Shown: positions 17,245 to 26,540 of the stretch, one piece after another
Numbering within the stretch: the first letter of the stretch is position 1
Layout of the letters: every line of letters begins with the position of its first letter
Origin: an uncultured Alistipes sp.
Lineage (GTDB): Bacteria; Bacteroidota; Bacteroidia; Bacteroidales; Rikenellaceae
Direction: 5' to 3'
Length of the DNA: 64,000 bases
Assembly (NCBI GenBank): GCA_947591475.1
Contig: CANQDE010000003.1
Span: 186,001 to 250,000 of the forward strand
Program-made: the position numbers and the translations under genes
The notes under the pieces: generated by a model
Databases searched by the model: none
Seen by the model: only the letters and a program-made list of their open reading frames with translations
Told to the model about the DNA's origin: nothing

Positions 17245-18048
17245 TCAGAGGTTGAACGCCTCTTTGAGTTCGTTCATCTGGGCGGCGGACATGCCTTCCG
17301 GAACGAAGCCCATGTTGCGGGCGGCGATGTAGATGAGCGCCGATTTCGAAAGGACGTCCACTTGGTCGAATGCCTCGAAAATATCGGGGCCGACGGCGCA
17401 TACGCCGTGTTTTTCCCACATCACGACATCGTACTCTTTCAGTTGTTCGATGGTGGCCTCGGCCAGTTCGACCGACGACGGCATCTTGTAGGGGACGATG
17501 CCCAAACCTTTCGGACAGAATGCCCGCGTTTCGGGAATCATGCTCCACAGCAGATTCGTCAGCACGTCTTTTTTCAGAAATTCGGGGTTGTGGGTCATGG
17601 CGACCAATTCGATGGGATGCGTATGGATGGCGGCCTTGTAGCCGTTGCCCGAAGCGATCATCTGGTTGTGCATCGAGAGGTGCGACGCCAGCTCCGAGGT
17701 GGGTTTCACCGCTTTGTCGGCGATGATTTCGTAGTGGGCGCAGTCATCGGCGATGCGGATGACCGAACCGTTGTCCATCGGCCAGCGGGCCAAGTCGCGC
17801 ATACGGCGGTTGGTGCCCTTGCAGAAGAAATAGCAGCCTTTCAGATGGGGCAGCGTCGTGCCGATCGGGTATTTTTCGCTGATGGGAGCCATCGCGCAGA
17901 TCTCCGCATCGACGTGTTCCGTGATGTTGATCGTGATGTTGCCTCCGTTGCGTTCGGCCCAGCCGCGCTGCCAGAGGTAACCGGCGACTTCGGCGACTTT
18001 GTCGATTTCGGCTTTCAGCGCCGGTCTGTTTTCAAGTATGGATTTCAT
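17245..18048 (-). CDS. rhaD: L-rhamnulose-1-phosphate aldolase
   Basis: The ATG at 18048 gives 267 residues, close to the 274 of E. coli RhaD; the open frame upstream is low-complexity and overlaps repeat R1. It is a class II (zinc) aldolase: IHTHPIELVAMTHN supplies two metal histidines and MWEKHGVCAVG a third. RGWAERNGGNITINITEH near the N-terminus fits the phosphate-binding loop. It splits rhamnulose-1-phosphate into DHAP and L-lactaldehyde, the latter used by the reductase two genes upstream. Last gene of the rha operon. Confidence 0.93.
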   Translation of the reverse strand: MKSILENRPALKAEIDKVAEVAGYLWQRGWAERNGGNITINITEHVDAEICAMAPISEKYPIGTTLPHLKGCYFFCKGTNRRMRDLARWPMDNGSVIRIADDCAHYEIIADKAVKPTSELASHLSMHNQMIASGNGYKAAIHTHPIELVAMTHNPEFLKKDVLTNLLWSMIPETRAFCPKGLGIVPYKMPSSVELAEATIEQLKEYDVVMWEKHGVCAVGPDIFEAFDQVDVLSKSALIYIAARNMGFVPEGMSAAQMNELKEAFNL

Positions 18049-18132
18049 GTTTGTCGTTAGTATTCGGCCGGAATCCTTCCGGCCGTATGTATGTTTATTC
18101 GTTTTGGTCTCTTTTCTCCGACCGTCGGCAGA

Positions 18133-18211
18133 GCGGTTCATCGAACCGCGCGAGCCGCAGCCTCGGGCGGCGGAGGCTCGCAACAGCTCCCCTCCGCAGG
18201 CTGCGGCCGCT
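18133..18211. repeat. Interspersed structured repeat R1, copy 2
   Basis: Lies in the 188-nt gap between rhaT and rhaD, inside the operon. Hairpin arms 18133-18139 and 18143-18149 differ from those of copies 1 and 3 but remain complementary. The shared core GCGCGAGCCGCAGCCTCGG follows, then GCGGAGGCTCGC and CTCCGCAGGCTGCGG. The 3' part found in copies 1 and 3 (TCCCGC...TTGCA) is missing. Confidence 0.8.
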
Positions 18212-18236
18212 CATGCGAACGGAAAGTCGGAAAAAA

Positions 18237-19244
18237 TCAAATCAGTTGTGGCAGGAACGACGATACGATCAGTACGACGATGCCCGCGATGAGCACCGCG
18301 ACGGTCTTTTTCGAACATCCTTTCCACTCTTTGAGAATGATGCCCCAGACGTTCGAGAATACGACGTTCAACGCCATCAGGATGCAGAATGCGAAGGTCA
18401 TCAGTACCGGCGATTCGGTCAGGAATCCTTTGCCCAAGGCCAGCCCGAAGAATTGCGAGTACCACAGCGCTCCGGCAATCAGACAGAACAGCAGGTTGTT
18501 GCCCCAGACGCTCCCTTGGCGATAATCGCCCCACGTCTTGTTGCGGCTGTTCTGGTAGAAGCAGTATACGGCATTCGTCGCGAACCCGCCTAATGTTACG
18601 AGGAAGGTTGCCGGCAGCGACCGGAACATCGGGTCGACCCCTTCGAAAAAGAGGTTCTGGCCCTTCGCCAGACCGATGTTGAAGCAGGCGCTCATAAATC
18701 CGGCCAGCAACGCCACGAGGATGCCTTTCGGGAAGTTGAAATCCTTGACAGCGGCGCGTTTTTCCTCCTCGCTCAACGAGGCGGCTTTCATGCTGCCGGC
18801 CACGCCGATGATGGCGATGCCCACGAGCGTTACGACCACGCCGATGATGACCGAGGTCGTCAGATCGGCCGCATGGCCCGTGAATACCGGTGCGAGAATA
18901 GTGCCCAATCCGGCGCAGGTTCCTAACGCGATAGATTGGCCGAGCGCCACGCCGAGGTAACGCATCGACAGTCCGAACGTCAATCCGCCGACACCCCACA
19001 GCACGCCGTACAGGATGGTCATGCCCGTCGCGGCAGGGTCTTGCGTGAAGAGTTCGCAGAGCGAGCGCCCTTCGGGCACGGCCAGCATCGCCCCGATCAG
19101 AGGCAATACTAACCATGCGAAGAACCCTTGCACGATCCAGTACGATTCCCAGCTCCACTGCTTGATCTTGTTGATTGGCACGTAGCAGCTCGACTGGCAG
19201 AATGCACCGACGGCGATAATCAGTAGTCCGATAATGATTTCCAT
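18237..19244 (-). CDS. rhaT: L-rhamnose/proton symporter RhaT
   Basis: A 335-residue inner-membrane protein with about ten hydrophobic segments. The N-terminus (GLLIIAVGAFCQSSCYVPINKIKQWSWE) is the RhaT signature, and length matches RhaT (344 in E. coli). It imports L-rhamnose. It starts 3 nt after the lactaldehyde reductase stop; downstream, a 188-nt gap with repeat R1 separates it from rhaD, which may change the amount of aldolase relative to transporter. Confidence 0.94.
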   Translation of the reverse strand: MEIIIGLLIIAVGAFCQSSCYVPINKIKQWSWESYWIVQGFFAWLVLPLIGAMLAVPEGRSLCELFTQDPAATGMTILYGVLWGVGGLTFGLSMRYLGVALGQSIALGTCAGLGTILAPVFTGHAADLTTSVIIGVVVTLVGIAIIGVAGSMKAASLSEEEKRAAVKDFNFPKGILVALLAGFMSACFNIGLAKGQNLFFEGVDPMFRSLPATFLVTLGGFATNAVYCFYQNSRNKTWGDYRQGSVWGNNLLFCLIAGALWYSQFFGLALGKGFLTESPVLMTFAFCILMALNVVFSNVWGIILKEWKGCSKKTVAVLIAGIVVLIVSSFLPQLI

Positions 19245-19247
19245 CGT

Positions 19248-20402
19248 TTAGAAAGCAATGTGATAGAGTTTTTCGATCTCCTCGACCGACGTCGGACGCG
19301 GGTTGCCGCCCGTGCAGACGTCGTTGAACGCTGCGACGGCCAGCGCCGGAATATCCTCCTCCTTGACACCGATTTCGTGCAGATGCTGCGGAATGCGGAT
19401 CGACAGCGAGAGGTCGCGTACAGCCTTGATGGCAGCGGCGACGCCTTCATCGACCGACATGCCCTTTGTATCGACGCCCATCGCCTTGGCGATGCCGAGG
19501 TATTTGGCGCGCGAAGGCGATTCGGCGTTGTACTCCATGACATAGGGCAGCAGCAGCGCATTGGCTACGCCGTGAGGCGTGTCGTAGAACGCGCCCAACG
19601 GATGGGCCATCGAGTGTACGATGCCGAGACCGACGTTCGAAAAGCCCATACCGGCGATGTATTGCGCTTCGGCCATGCCGTTGCGGGCCAAGACATCCTG
19701 TCCGTTCTCCACCGCATTGTAAAGGTGCTGGTGGATCAGTTCGATGGCCTTCTCCTCGAACATGTCGCTCATCGTCCACGCACCGGGTGTAATGTAGCTC
19801 TCGATGGCGTGCGTCAGGGCATCCATGCCCGTGGCGGCGGTCAGCCCTTTGGGCATCGACATCATCAGTTCGCAGTCGATGACGGCGCACGTCGGGATGT
19901 CGTTCGGGTCGACGCAGACCATCTTCTTCTTGTGCTCCTCGTCGGTAATCACGTAGTTGATGGTTACTTCCGCAGCTGTTCCCGCCGTAGTCGGCACGGC
20001 GAACGTCGGTACGGCTTTATGACGAGTATTGGCGACCCCTTCCAGCGAACGCACGTCGGCGAATTCGGGATTGTTCGTGATGATGCCGATGGCTTTGGCC
20101 GTGTCGATCGACGAGCCGCCGCCAAGTGCCACCATGCAGTCCGCACCCGATTTCTTGAAAGCCTCGATCCCCTGTTTTACATTCTGAATCGTGGGATTGG
20201 CCTTGATTTCGCTGTAAATCTCGTAGGGGATGCCGGCTCCGGCGAGCACCTCTTCGATTTTGGCGGCGACGCCGAATCGGATCAAGTCCTTGTCCGTAAC
20301 TAAAAGCACCTTTTTGTAGCCGCGTTTCTTGATTTCGTCGGCGATGACGCTGCGGCAGCCAGCTCCGTAGTAGGAGGTTTCGTTCAGTACGATGCGATTC
20401 AT
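19248..20402 (-). CDS. fucO: Lactaldehyde reductase (iron-containing alcohol dehydrogenase)
   Basis: A 384-residue group III alcohol dehydrogenase. The nucleotide-binding GGGSSIDTAKAIG is at about 98-110. Iron ligands are in HSMAHPLGAFYDTPHG (histidines near 264-278) plus an upstream Asp. FucO-type enzymes reduce L-lactaldehyde, the aldolase product, to L-1,2-propanediol with NADH. In the B. thetaiotaomicron operon the oxidoreductase is last (rhaKIPAO); here it is third, 13 nt after the isomerase. Confidence 0.92.
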   Translation of the reverse strand: MNRIVLNETSYYGAGCRSVIADEIKKRGYKKVLLVTDKDLIRFGVAAKIEEVLAGAGIPYEIYSEIKANPTIQNVKQGIEAFKKSGADCMVALGGGSSIDTAKAIGIITNNPEFADVRSLEGVANTRHKAVPTFAVPTTAGTAAEVTINYVITDEEHKKKMVCVDPNDIPTCAVIDCELMMSMPKGLTAATGMDALTHAIESYITPGAWTMSDMFEEKAIELIHQHLYNAVENGQDVLARNGMAEAQYIAGMGFSNVGLGIVHSMAHPLGAFYDTPHGVANALLLPYVMEYNAESPSRAKYLGIAKAMGVDTKGMSVDEGVAAAIKAVRDLSLSIRIPQHLHEIGVKEEDIPALAVAAFNDVCTGGNPRPTSVEEIEKLYHIAF

Positions 20403-20415
20403 CTCTAATCGTGGG

Positions 20416-21669
20416 TTAGCGTTTCGAAGTAACCTCTTTTTCGTATTGCTGTACTTCGGCGATGTACTCCTCGCCTACGGGCACGTTGTTCTTCATGCAG
20501 AACATGTCCCAAACGGCGCCGAACGGCAGCGATTTGCTCTCCTCGAGCAGGGCCAGCCGTTCGAATCCCTTGCCTGCGGCTTCGTATTCGCGCAGCGTCT
20601 TCAACGGCTCGAGCAGGGCCAGCAACATGCACTTCTGCGTCGCGCGCGAACCGATGACGTAGGCACCGATGCGGTTGATCGAAGCGTCGAAGTAGTCCAG
20701 ACCGATGTGCACCTTGTCGAGGGCGTCGCAGCGGACGATCTCCTTGCAGAGTTCGAGCGTATCGTCGTTCATGATGGTTACGTGGTCGGAGTCCCAGCGT
20801 ACGGGGCGCGATACATGGAGCATCACCTCGGGCGTGAAGAGCAGCAGCGACGAAATTTTGTCGGCCACGATTTCGGTGGGGTGGAAGTGGCCCGTGTCGA
20901 GCGTAACCATCTTGCCGCGGCTCGTGCCGTAGCCGATGTAGAAGTCGTTCGAACCTACCGTATAGCTTTCCAGACCGATGCCGAATACCTTCGATTCGAT
21001 GCAGTCCTTCATGTGGTCGTACTTCGTGGCGAAAATCTCGTCGAGCGAGTTCTTCAGCAGCTCACGATAGTACATGCGGTTGACCGTCAGGTCTTTCGAA
21101 CCGTCGTGCACCCATACGTTCATGATACACGGATCGCCTTGTGCCTTACCCATCTCTTCGGCGACGGCACGGCAGCGTTTGGTGTGCTCGATCCAGAAGT
21201 TGCGGATGGCGGGGTCGGGATTCGAAAGCGTCAGATCGCCCGATTTCGGATGCGAGAACGACGTGGAGTTGAAGTCGAGCTTCATGTTGTGCTCTTTGGC
21301 CCATTGCATCCAGCCTGCGAAGTGGCGCGGTTCCACCTGGTCGCGATCGACCTGTTCTTTGCCGAACTCGCCGTAGATTTCGTGCAGATTCAGACGGTGG
21401 TTGCCCGGGATGTAGCTGGCCGCTTTCAGAATGTCGGCACGCAGTTCGTCGATGTTGCGGGCCTTGCCCGGATAGTTGCCAGTGGTCTGGATACCGCCCG
21501 ACAGCGAGCCTCCGAGGTTCTCGAAGCCTACGACGTCGTCGGCCTGCCAGCAGTGCAGCGAGAGGTGGATTTTTTGGAGGGCATCGAGTGCCTTGTCCGT
21601 GTCGACGCCGATGGCGGCATAGCGCTCTTTGGCGATTTCGTAAGCCTTTTCGATAAGGGATTGTTTCAT
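20416..21669 (-). CDS. rhaA: L-rhamnose isomerase
   Basis: A 417-residue protein of normal family length (419 in E. coli). Recognisable stretches include LSLHCWQADDVVGFE near the N-terminus, WVHDGSKDLT, the metal-site segment TGHFHPTEIVADK and GLDYFDASINRIGAY. It converts L-rhamnose to L-rhamnulose in the cytosol. Preceded by the kinase (79-nt gap) and followed by fucO (13 nt). Confidence 0.96.
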   Translation of the reverse strand: MKQSLIEKAYEIAKERYAAIGVDTDKALDALQKIHLSLHCWQADDVVGFENLGGSLSGGIQTTGNYPGKARNIDELRADILKAASYIPGNHRLNLHEIYGEFGKEQVDRDQVEPRHFAGWMQWAKEHNMKLDFNSTSFSHPKSGDLTLSNPDPAIRNFWIEHTKRCRAVAEEMGKAQGDPCIMNVWVHDGSKDLTVNRMYYRELLKNSLDEIFATKYDHMKDCIESKVFGIGLESYTVGSNDFYIGYGTSRGKMVTLDTGHFHPTEIVADKISSLLLFTPEVMLHVSRPVRWDSDHVTIMNDDTLELCKEIVRCDALDKVHIGLDYFDASINRIGAYVIGSRATQKCMLLALLEPLKTLREYEAAGKGFERLALLEESKSLPFGAVWDMFCMKNNVPVGEEYIAEVQQYEKEVTSKR

Positions 21670-21748
21670 GGTTCGTTTTTTATTAGGTTGTTTTTTGTTT
21701 TTGTCAGTCGGTATTGGCTCGAAACGGGCGCATGGCTCGTTTTCCAGC

Positions 21749-23224
21749 CTATTTTTTCGTTATCCGTTCGAACTTCCGGTAGGCCTCTTCCCAGCGGGCG
21801 GGTTCTTCCGGTTCGAAACGGTGCGTCGTAATCGACGCGGCCGTCATGCGGCGCATCTCTTGAAGCGTATCGGCCAGTCCCAACGCTTTGGCCTGTACCA
21901 TGATGTTGCCGATGGCCGTGGCTTCCGAAGGTCCTGCCACGACCGGCAGTCCCGTCGCTGAGGCGGTCATGCGGTTCAGCAGCTCGTTTTGCGCGCCGCC
22001 GCCGATGACGTGGAGCACCCGCAACTCGAACGGTGCGAGCTGACGGAGTTTGTCCAAGACTTCGCGGTATTTGAGTGCCAGACTGTCGAAGATGCAACGC
22101 ATTACGGCCGCATCGTCCGCCGGTTCGGGCTGGTTCGTGTCGTGGCAGTAGGAGCGGATGGCGGCCACCATGTCGGTCGGTGCAGCGAAACGGGCGTCAT
22201 CGGGGTCGATGAGCGCGGCGAACGGCTCGGCTTGCGAGGTCATCTCGACGATTTGCGGATAGGAATACTCTTTTCCGGCGGCTTTCCACACGGCGCGACA
22301 CTGCTCCAACAGCCACATGCCCGTAATGTTTTTCAGTACGCGGGTCGTTCCTTCGACGCCTCCTTCGTTGGTGAAGTTCATCGCGAAACTCTCGTCGGTG
22401 ATGATCGGTTCGCGGGTCTCGATGCCCATCAACGACCAGGTGCCCGACGACAGATAGGCGAAATGTTCGTCTTCGGCGGGTACGGCTGCGACGGCCGAAC
22501 CGGTGTCGTGGCCGGCTACGGCGATGACGGGCACCTTGCCGAGCCCCGTGGCGGCGCAGATTTCGTCGCTCAACGTGCCGATGACGTGCCCGGGCAAGAC
22601 GATTTCGGGGAACAGCTCCGGTTTCACGCCCGCCGCTTCCAGCAGCGCAGGGTCGATCTTTTTCGTGCGCGGATCCATCAGCTGCGAGGTCGAGAGGATG
22701 GTGTATTCGCAGACTTGGTTGCCCGTGAGCAGATACGAAAGCGCATCGGGAACGAACAGAATTTTGTGGGCCGCTTCTAATGCCGCATTGCCCTCGCGAC
22801 GGGCGGCGAACAGTTGGTAGAGCGAGTTGAAGTTCATGATCTGGATGCCCGTGCGGTCATAGACCTCGCGGCGGGGCATCCGTTCGAAGAATGCCTCCGG
22901 AGCACCGTCGGTGTAAGGGTCGCGATAGGCGCGGGGCTGGCCCAGCAGCTGGCCGTCGCTTCCGATGAACACCATGTCCACGCCCCACGTGTCGATGCCG
23001 ATCGAGTCGATAGCGATGCCTTTGGCAGCGGCGCGGCGCAATCCCTCGCAGATGTCGTCGAACAGCGCGTAGAGGTTCCAATAGTAGTGGCCGAAGATGC
23101 GGGTCAGCCGATTCGGGAAGCGGTTCAGCTCCTCGGTTCGGAGCTGCCGACCGTCGAGCGTGGCCAGAATGACCCGACCGCTCGTGGCGCCCAGATCGAC
23201 GGCTATGATGTGTTTCTGTTCCAT
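21749..23224 (-). CDS. rhaB: L-rhamnulose kinase (FGGY family)
   Basis: The ATG at 23224 gives 491 residues starting MEQKHIIAVDLGATSGRVI, the ATPase phosphate-1 motif; a longer frame adds 26 basic residues with no family match. IGIDTWGVDMVF and GHDTGSAVAAVP are FGGY signatures, and HVIGGGAQNELLNRMTA is the adenosine-binding motif. It phosphorylates rhamnulose at C1. It is the first gene of the rha operon, downstream of a TAATTTTG box. Confidence 0.94.
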   Translation of the reverse strand: MEQKHIIAVDLGATSGRVILATLDGRQLRTEELNRFPNRLTRIFGHYYWNLYALFDDICEGLRRAAAKGIAIDSIGIDTWGVDMVFIGSDGQLLGQPRAYRDPYTDGAPEAFFERMPRREVYDRTGIQIMNFNSLYQLFAARREGNAALEAAHKILFVPDALSYLLTGNQVCEYTILSTSQLMDPRTKKIDPALLEAAGVKPELFPEIVLPGHVIGTLSDEICAATGLGKVPVIAVAGHDTGSAVAAVPAEDEHFAYLSSGTWSLMGIETREPIITDESFAMNFTNEGGVEGTTRVLKNITGMWLLEQCRAVWKAAGKEYSYPQIVEMTSQAEPFAALIDPDDARFAAPTDMVAAIRSYCHDTNQPEPADDAAVMRCIFDSLALKYREVLDKLRQLAPFELRVLHVIGGGAQNELLNRMTASATGLPVVAGPSEATAIGNIMVQAKALGLADTLQEMRRMTAASITTHRFEPEEPARWEEAYRKFERITKK

Positions 23225-23324
23225 GATGGGGTTATGCGTTTTGGTTGGTTTCGTTAAGGTTCGTCGTCGGCTGCCGCACGGGGCGTTTCCATGGAGGAAC
23301 AACCGTTCCGAGGCTACCGATTCT

Positions 23325-23332
23325 CAAAATTA
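23325..23332 (-). promoter_or_regulatory. Candidate -7 box of the rha operon
   Basis: In the 168-nt gap between the PL11 gene and rhaB, the minus strand reads TAATTTTG, an exact TAnnTTTG match about 100 nt before the rhaB ATG. No good TTTG at the usual distance, which would suit activator control by the AraC-type protein. Confidence 0.55.
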
Positions 23333-23392
23333 GCGATTTTCCTTCGGTGCGGCATGAACGAAATGATTTTAAGACTGTCCGTTTTGATTTTG

Positions 23393-25177
23393 TCATTCGC
23401 CTAAATAGTACGACGGCACGGGCGATTGGGGATACCCCTGGCTGCGTTCGACGAGGTAGCTGCGATAGATGGGGTCTTGCAGCAGCGTCGTCCGCCGGTC
23501 GTCGGCCGGAATGCAGGTCGAGTAGATGCGGATTTCATTGCCGACGGCCGTAACGATCTCTTCGCGCCAGTCGCCTTCGATGTCGCCGATCAACAGAATC
23601 GAGCCTTCGATGCCCTCGGTCAGCGACGTGTCGGGCCATTTGACGATCTGGTCGCCCCGAAGCGTTTCGCGCAGCCGGTCGGCGTCCCACCAAATCCAAT
23701 TGCGGCACGGCGGTATCTCTTTGACTTCGGCAGGGAGCGTTTCTCCTTGTGCCGTTAGCAGATAGCGCAGGTCGCTGCCGCCTTTGCGGTCTTCCGAGGC
23801 GAAGCATTCCAGTCCGGCGTGCGTCGGGTCGATGTCGGCGACCATCGCATCGCCTACGTGGAACGTGTTGCGTCCGATGTTCCACAGTTGTTCGCCGGTC
23901 GCTGCATCTACGCAGCAAACGCCGCGTCCGTCTTCGTGATGCACTTCGACGCCCATCAGCACCTCCATTCCGGGCCGTGCGGGGTCGATGTCCGTCAGAT
24001 AGATTTTGTCCGGATGGCCCACGCCCGCCGACCATAGCAGCGAACCGTTGTCGTCGAGCATGCAGGCTCCCAGCAGGATTTCATCGCGACCGTCGGCATC
24101 GACATCGCCCACGACCATGTTGTGGGAACCTTGGCTGCGGATCACGGGATTCTCTTCGTCGCCGTCCCAGCGCCAGAGGCGGGTCAGCTTGCCGTCGTGC
24201 AACTGCCAAGCGTCGACTAACATGGCCCGATAGGTGCCGCGGGCGGCAAGGATGGCGGGCGTGCGGCCGTCGAGGTAGGCCATGCCGATCTGGTGGCGGC
24301 TTTGGCGATTGCGGTCGCCCAATCGCCACGAACGTTCGGGCCACGGGGCGCGGGCGATCTCTTCGCCCGTCTCTCCGTCGAGGACGACCAAATATTCGTG
24401 GCCGTTCTGCACGTGGTGGGTCTCGTCGCGCGTGCCGTCGGGACAGATGCGCAGGGCCACTTCGGCCCGCCCGTCTCCGTCGAAATCATAGACGGCGTAG
24501 GGCGAGTACCATACGCCCGGTTCGACCCCTTCGCCCAACGAATAGCTCCACATGCGGGAGCCGTCGCGCCGATAGGCGGCAATCGTGTAGACCGAATCGA
24601 AGTGCCGTCCCTGCACGCCCGGGTCTACGCCCGTGGCCGGTGTGCGGACAACGAATTCGAACGCTCCGTCGCCGTCCAAATCGCCGATGCCGAGTTTGCC
24701 CACGTCGCCTTGCGTGCGGAAGGCCACGTAGCGGGGCGCCTGCCGCAGAATACGGAAATCCGCAGCGACCCATTGCGAGGCAGTCTCATTCGGACGGGTT
24801 CCGGCTGGGACGACCCGATATTCGGCAGGCCCCTCGACCGGATGCCGGTCGATGAAATCGGTCGTGCGCGTAACCGGACGGCTCGTCAATCGTTTGACAC
24901 GACCGTTCGTCCGTCGGTAAAGGTGGAATCCCGTATCTTCGGGGTCGTCGTTCAGCAATCGCCAGCCGAGATAGATGCCTTTCCCGTCTTCCGACAGACG
25001 GGCGGTCAGTCCGCGTCCGAGTTTTTCGCAGACGCGCTCCGAAGCATAGCCTTCGACCTGCGGCTTGATTTCGTGGTTCGGTTTGAGCACTTCGTAGTTG
25101 TAAACCCGTTCGCGCGGGTCTTGGGCTGAGGCGCAGAGCGCCGTCAGCAAGGCTGCTGCCAGCAAAATTCGTTTCAT
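23393..25177 (-). CDS. Rhamnogalacturonan lyase, PL11
   Basis: A 594-residue protein with a signal peptide (LLAAALLTALCASAQ). An N-terminal beta domain (LGRGLTARLSEDGKGIYLGWRLL) is followed by an eight-bladed propeller with calcium loops: GDLDGDGAFEFV, YDFDGDGRAEVAL and GDVDADGRDEIL. SSGTYRA-like RGTYRAMLVDAWQ and QGSHNMVVGDVD are PL11 signatures. The enzyme cleaves the rhamnose-galacturonate backbone of RG-I by beta-elimination and yields the unsaturated ends that GH105 removes. It starts 6 nt after the second GH105, so the two are one transcription unit. Confidence 0.94.
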   Translation of the reverse strand: MKRILLAAALLTALCASAQDPRERVYNYEVLKPNHEIKPQVEGYASERVCEKLGRGLTARLSEDGKGIYLGWRLLNDDPEDTGFHLYRRTNGRVKRLTSRPVTRTTDFIDRHPVEGPAEYRVVPAGTRPNETASQWVAADFRILRQAPRYVAFRTQGDVGKLGIGDLDGDGAFEFVVRTPATGVDPGVQGRHFDSVYTIAAYRRDGSRMWSYSLGEGVEPGVWYSPYAVYDFDGDGRAEVALRICPDGTRDETHHVQNGHEYLVVLDGETGEEIARAPWPERSWRLGDRNRQSRHQIGMAYLDGRTPAILAARGTYRAMLVDAWQLHDGKLTRLWRWDGDEENPVIRSQGSHNMVVGDVDADGRDEILLGACMLDDNGSLLWSAGVGHPDKIYLTDIDPARPGMEVLMGVEVHHEDGRGVCCVDAATGEQLWNIGRNTFHVGDAMVADIDPTHAGLECFASEDRKGGSDLRYLLTAQGETLPAEVKEIPPCRNWIWWDADRLRETLRGDQIVKWPDTSLTEGIEGSILLIGDIEGDWREEIVTAVGNEIRIYSTCIPADDRRTTLLQDPIYRSYLVERSQGYPQSPVPSYYLGE

Positions 25178-25183
25178 AGTTCG

Positions 25184-26425
25184 TTATTTTCCTAATTCGA
25201 TGCAACCCATGATGAACGGCCCCGTAGCTTTGGCGTCGTTATCGCGGATGCGTTCGCCGATGTAGTATTCGAAACTGCCGTCGCGGTAGGGATTTCCGCC
25301 CAGACCGCCCACGGCGCAGCAGCGGGTGAGCGTCAGCGTGCCGTCGGCGTTTTCGACCAATAGCTGCTTGCGGAGGCCGTCGAAAGCCTTCTCGGCATAT
25401 TGCCGATAGGAGGCGTCGATGAGCCCCTTGTTGACCGCTTTGGCGTAAGCGTACATGAGTTGCGCCGTTACCGAAGCCTCTGGATAGTTTCCCTCGCGTT
25501 CGGGACAGTCGATGACCTGATACCACAGTCCGTCGCGCTGGTATTTGGGCAGTGCGTCCGCGAGCCCCTGCACGAGCGAGACGACGAAGGCCCGATCGGG
25601 ATGGTCGGCCGGAATGAAATCCAGATTGTCCACTAACGCCATGAACCACCAGCCGATGCTACGGCCCCAGAAATTGGGCGAATGGCCCGTCGCGGGATCT
25701 GCCCATCGTTGCGAACGGCTTTCGTCCCACGCATGGTGATAGAGCCTCGTTGCGGCGTCGTAGGTATGTTCGTGGCAGAGCTTGATTTGTCGGACGGCTT
25801 CGTCGATGCAGGCGGGCCGGTCGAACTCCGCACCGAATTGCGAGAGGAACGGCGAGGCCATGTAGAGGCCGTCCAACCACATCTGATGCTGGTAGATCAG
25901 TTTGTGCCAGTAGCCGCCGTCGCAGGTGCGGGGTTGCAGTTTCAGTTGGTGGAGGAGCACATCCATCGCCTTGCGGTACTTCTCCTTGCCGGTCTCGCGG
26001 TAGCAGTCGAACAGAACTTTTCCCGAATTGATAAAATCGAGGTTGTAGGAGGCGAGGTCGTACAGATGGATGTTTCCTTCGTCGTCCACGAGACTATCGG
26101 CCCATTGCTCCACATAATCGAAATAGGTGCGGTCGCCCGTTGTTTTCCACATGCGGAGCATGGCGCAGCATCCGACGCCCTGCGCGTAGCCGAAAAAGAG
26201 GCGTTTGCCGTGATCCAACTGCCATGCTTCGGGGAAACGTTGCATTTCCGAATCGGCGAACCGGCGGGCATAGGATTTTGGGGATTTTTGTTCGGTGGCG
26301 GTCGTCGCGGTTGCGGCGGTGTGCGTCGTCGAAGCGGTGGTTTTCACGGTTCCGGCCCCCGCCGCCGGCAAGGTCGCTGCCAGCAGCAAGGCGAACGTGC
26401 AGAAGCAAATTCGTTTCATGGTCAT
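25184..26425 (-). CDS. Unsaturated rhamnogalacturonyl hydrolase, GH105 (second copy, YteR-like)
   Basis: A 413-residue protein with a signal peptide and a Thr/Ala-rich linker (about 25-47). ATGs at 26425 and 26419 are both possible. The barrel shows DGGYWHKLIYQHQMWLDGLYM and LYHHAWDESRSQRWAD, where the HAWDES aspartate corresponds to the YteR catalytic Asp, then GRSIGWWFMALVD. This copy looks closer to YteR than the first GH105. First gene of the GH105-PL11 pair. Confidence 0.92.
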   Translation of the reverse strand: MTMKRICFCTFALLLAATLPAAGAGTVKTTASTTHTAATATTATEQKSPKSYARRFADSEMQRFPEAWQLDHGKRLFFGYAQGVGCCAMLRMWKTTGDRTYFDYVEQWADSLVDDEGNIHLYDLASYNLDFINSGKVLFDCYRETGKEKYRKAMDVLLHQLKLQPRTCDGGYWHKLIYQHQMWLDGLYMASPFLSQFGAEFDRPACIDEAVRQIKLCHEHTYDAATRLYHHAWDESRSQRWADPATGHSPNFWGRSIGWWFMALVDNLDFIPADHPDRAFVVSLVQGLADALPKYQRDGLWYQVIDCPEREGNYPEASVTAQLMYAYAKAVNKGLIDASYRQYAEKAFDGLRKQLLVENADGTLTLTRCCAVGGLGGNPYRDGSFEYYIGERIRDNDAKATGPFIMGCIELGK

Positions 26426-26485
26426 TCAGGTATGCGGTTCGATCGAGTTCGGTTCATTTCGTCGATCGGTTTCGGTTCATTTTTA

Positions 26486-26493
26486 CAAATGTA
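26486..26493 (-). promoter_or_regulatory. -7 box of the GH105-PL11 operon
   Basis: The minus strand reads TACATTTG, an exact TAnnTTTG match about 60 nt before the start codon. The region upstream is AT-rich (26499-26525) with no clear TTTG. The gap 26426-26756 (331 nt) also holds repeat R2 and the fabI promoter, and no gene that I can see. Confidence 0.6.
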
Positions 26494-26540
26494 GGAAATT
26501 TTACGTAATTATATACTTTTATGTATCTCTATTTTTGCTC

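Noticed and set aside
23225..23392. Possible riboswitch or leader ORF before rhaB
   Set aside because: Apart from the TAATTTTG box I found no conserved fold or convincing leader peptide.
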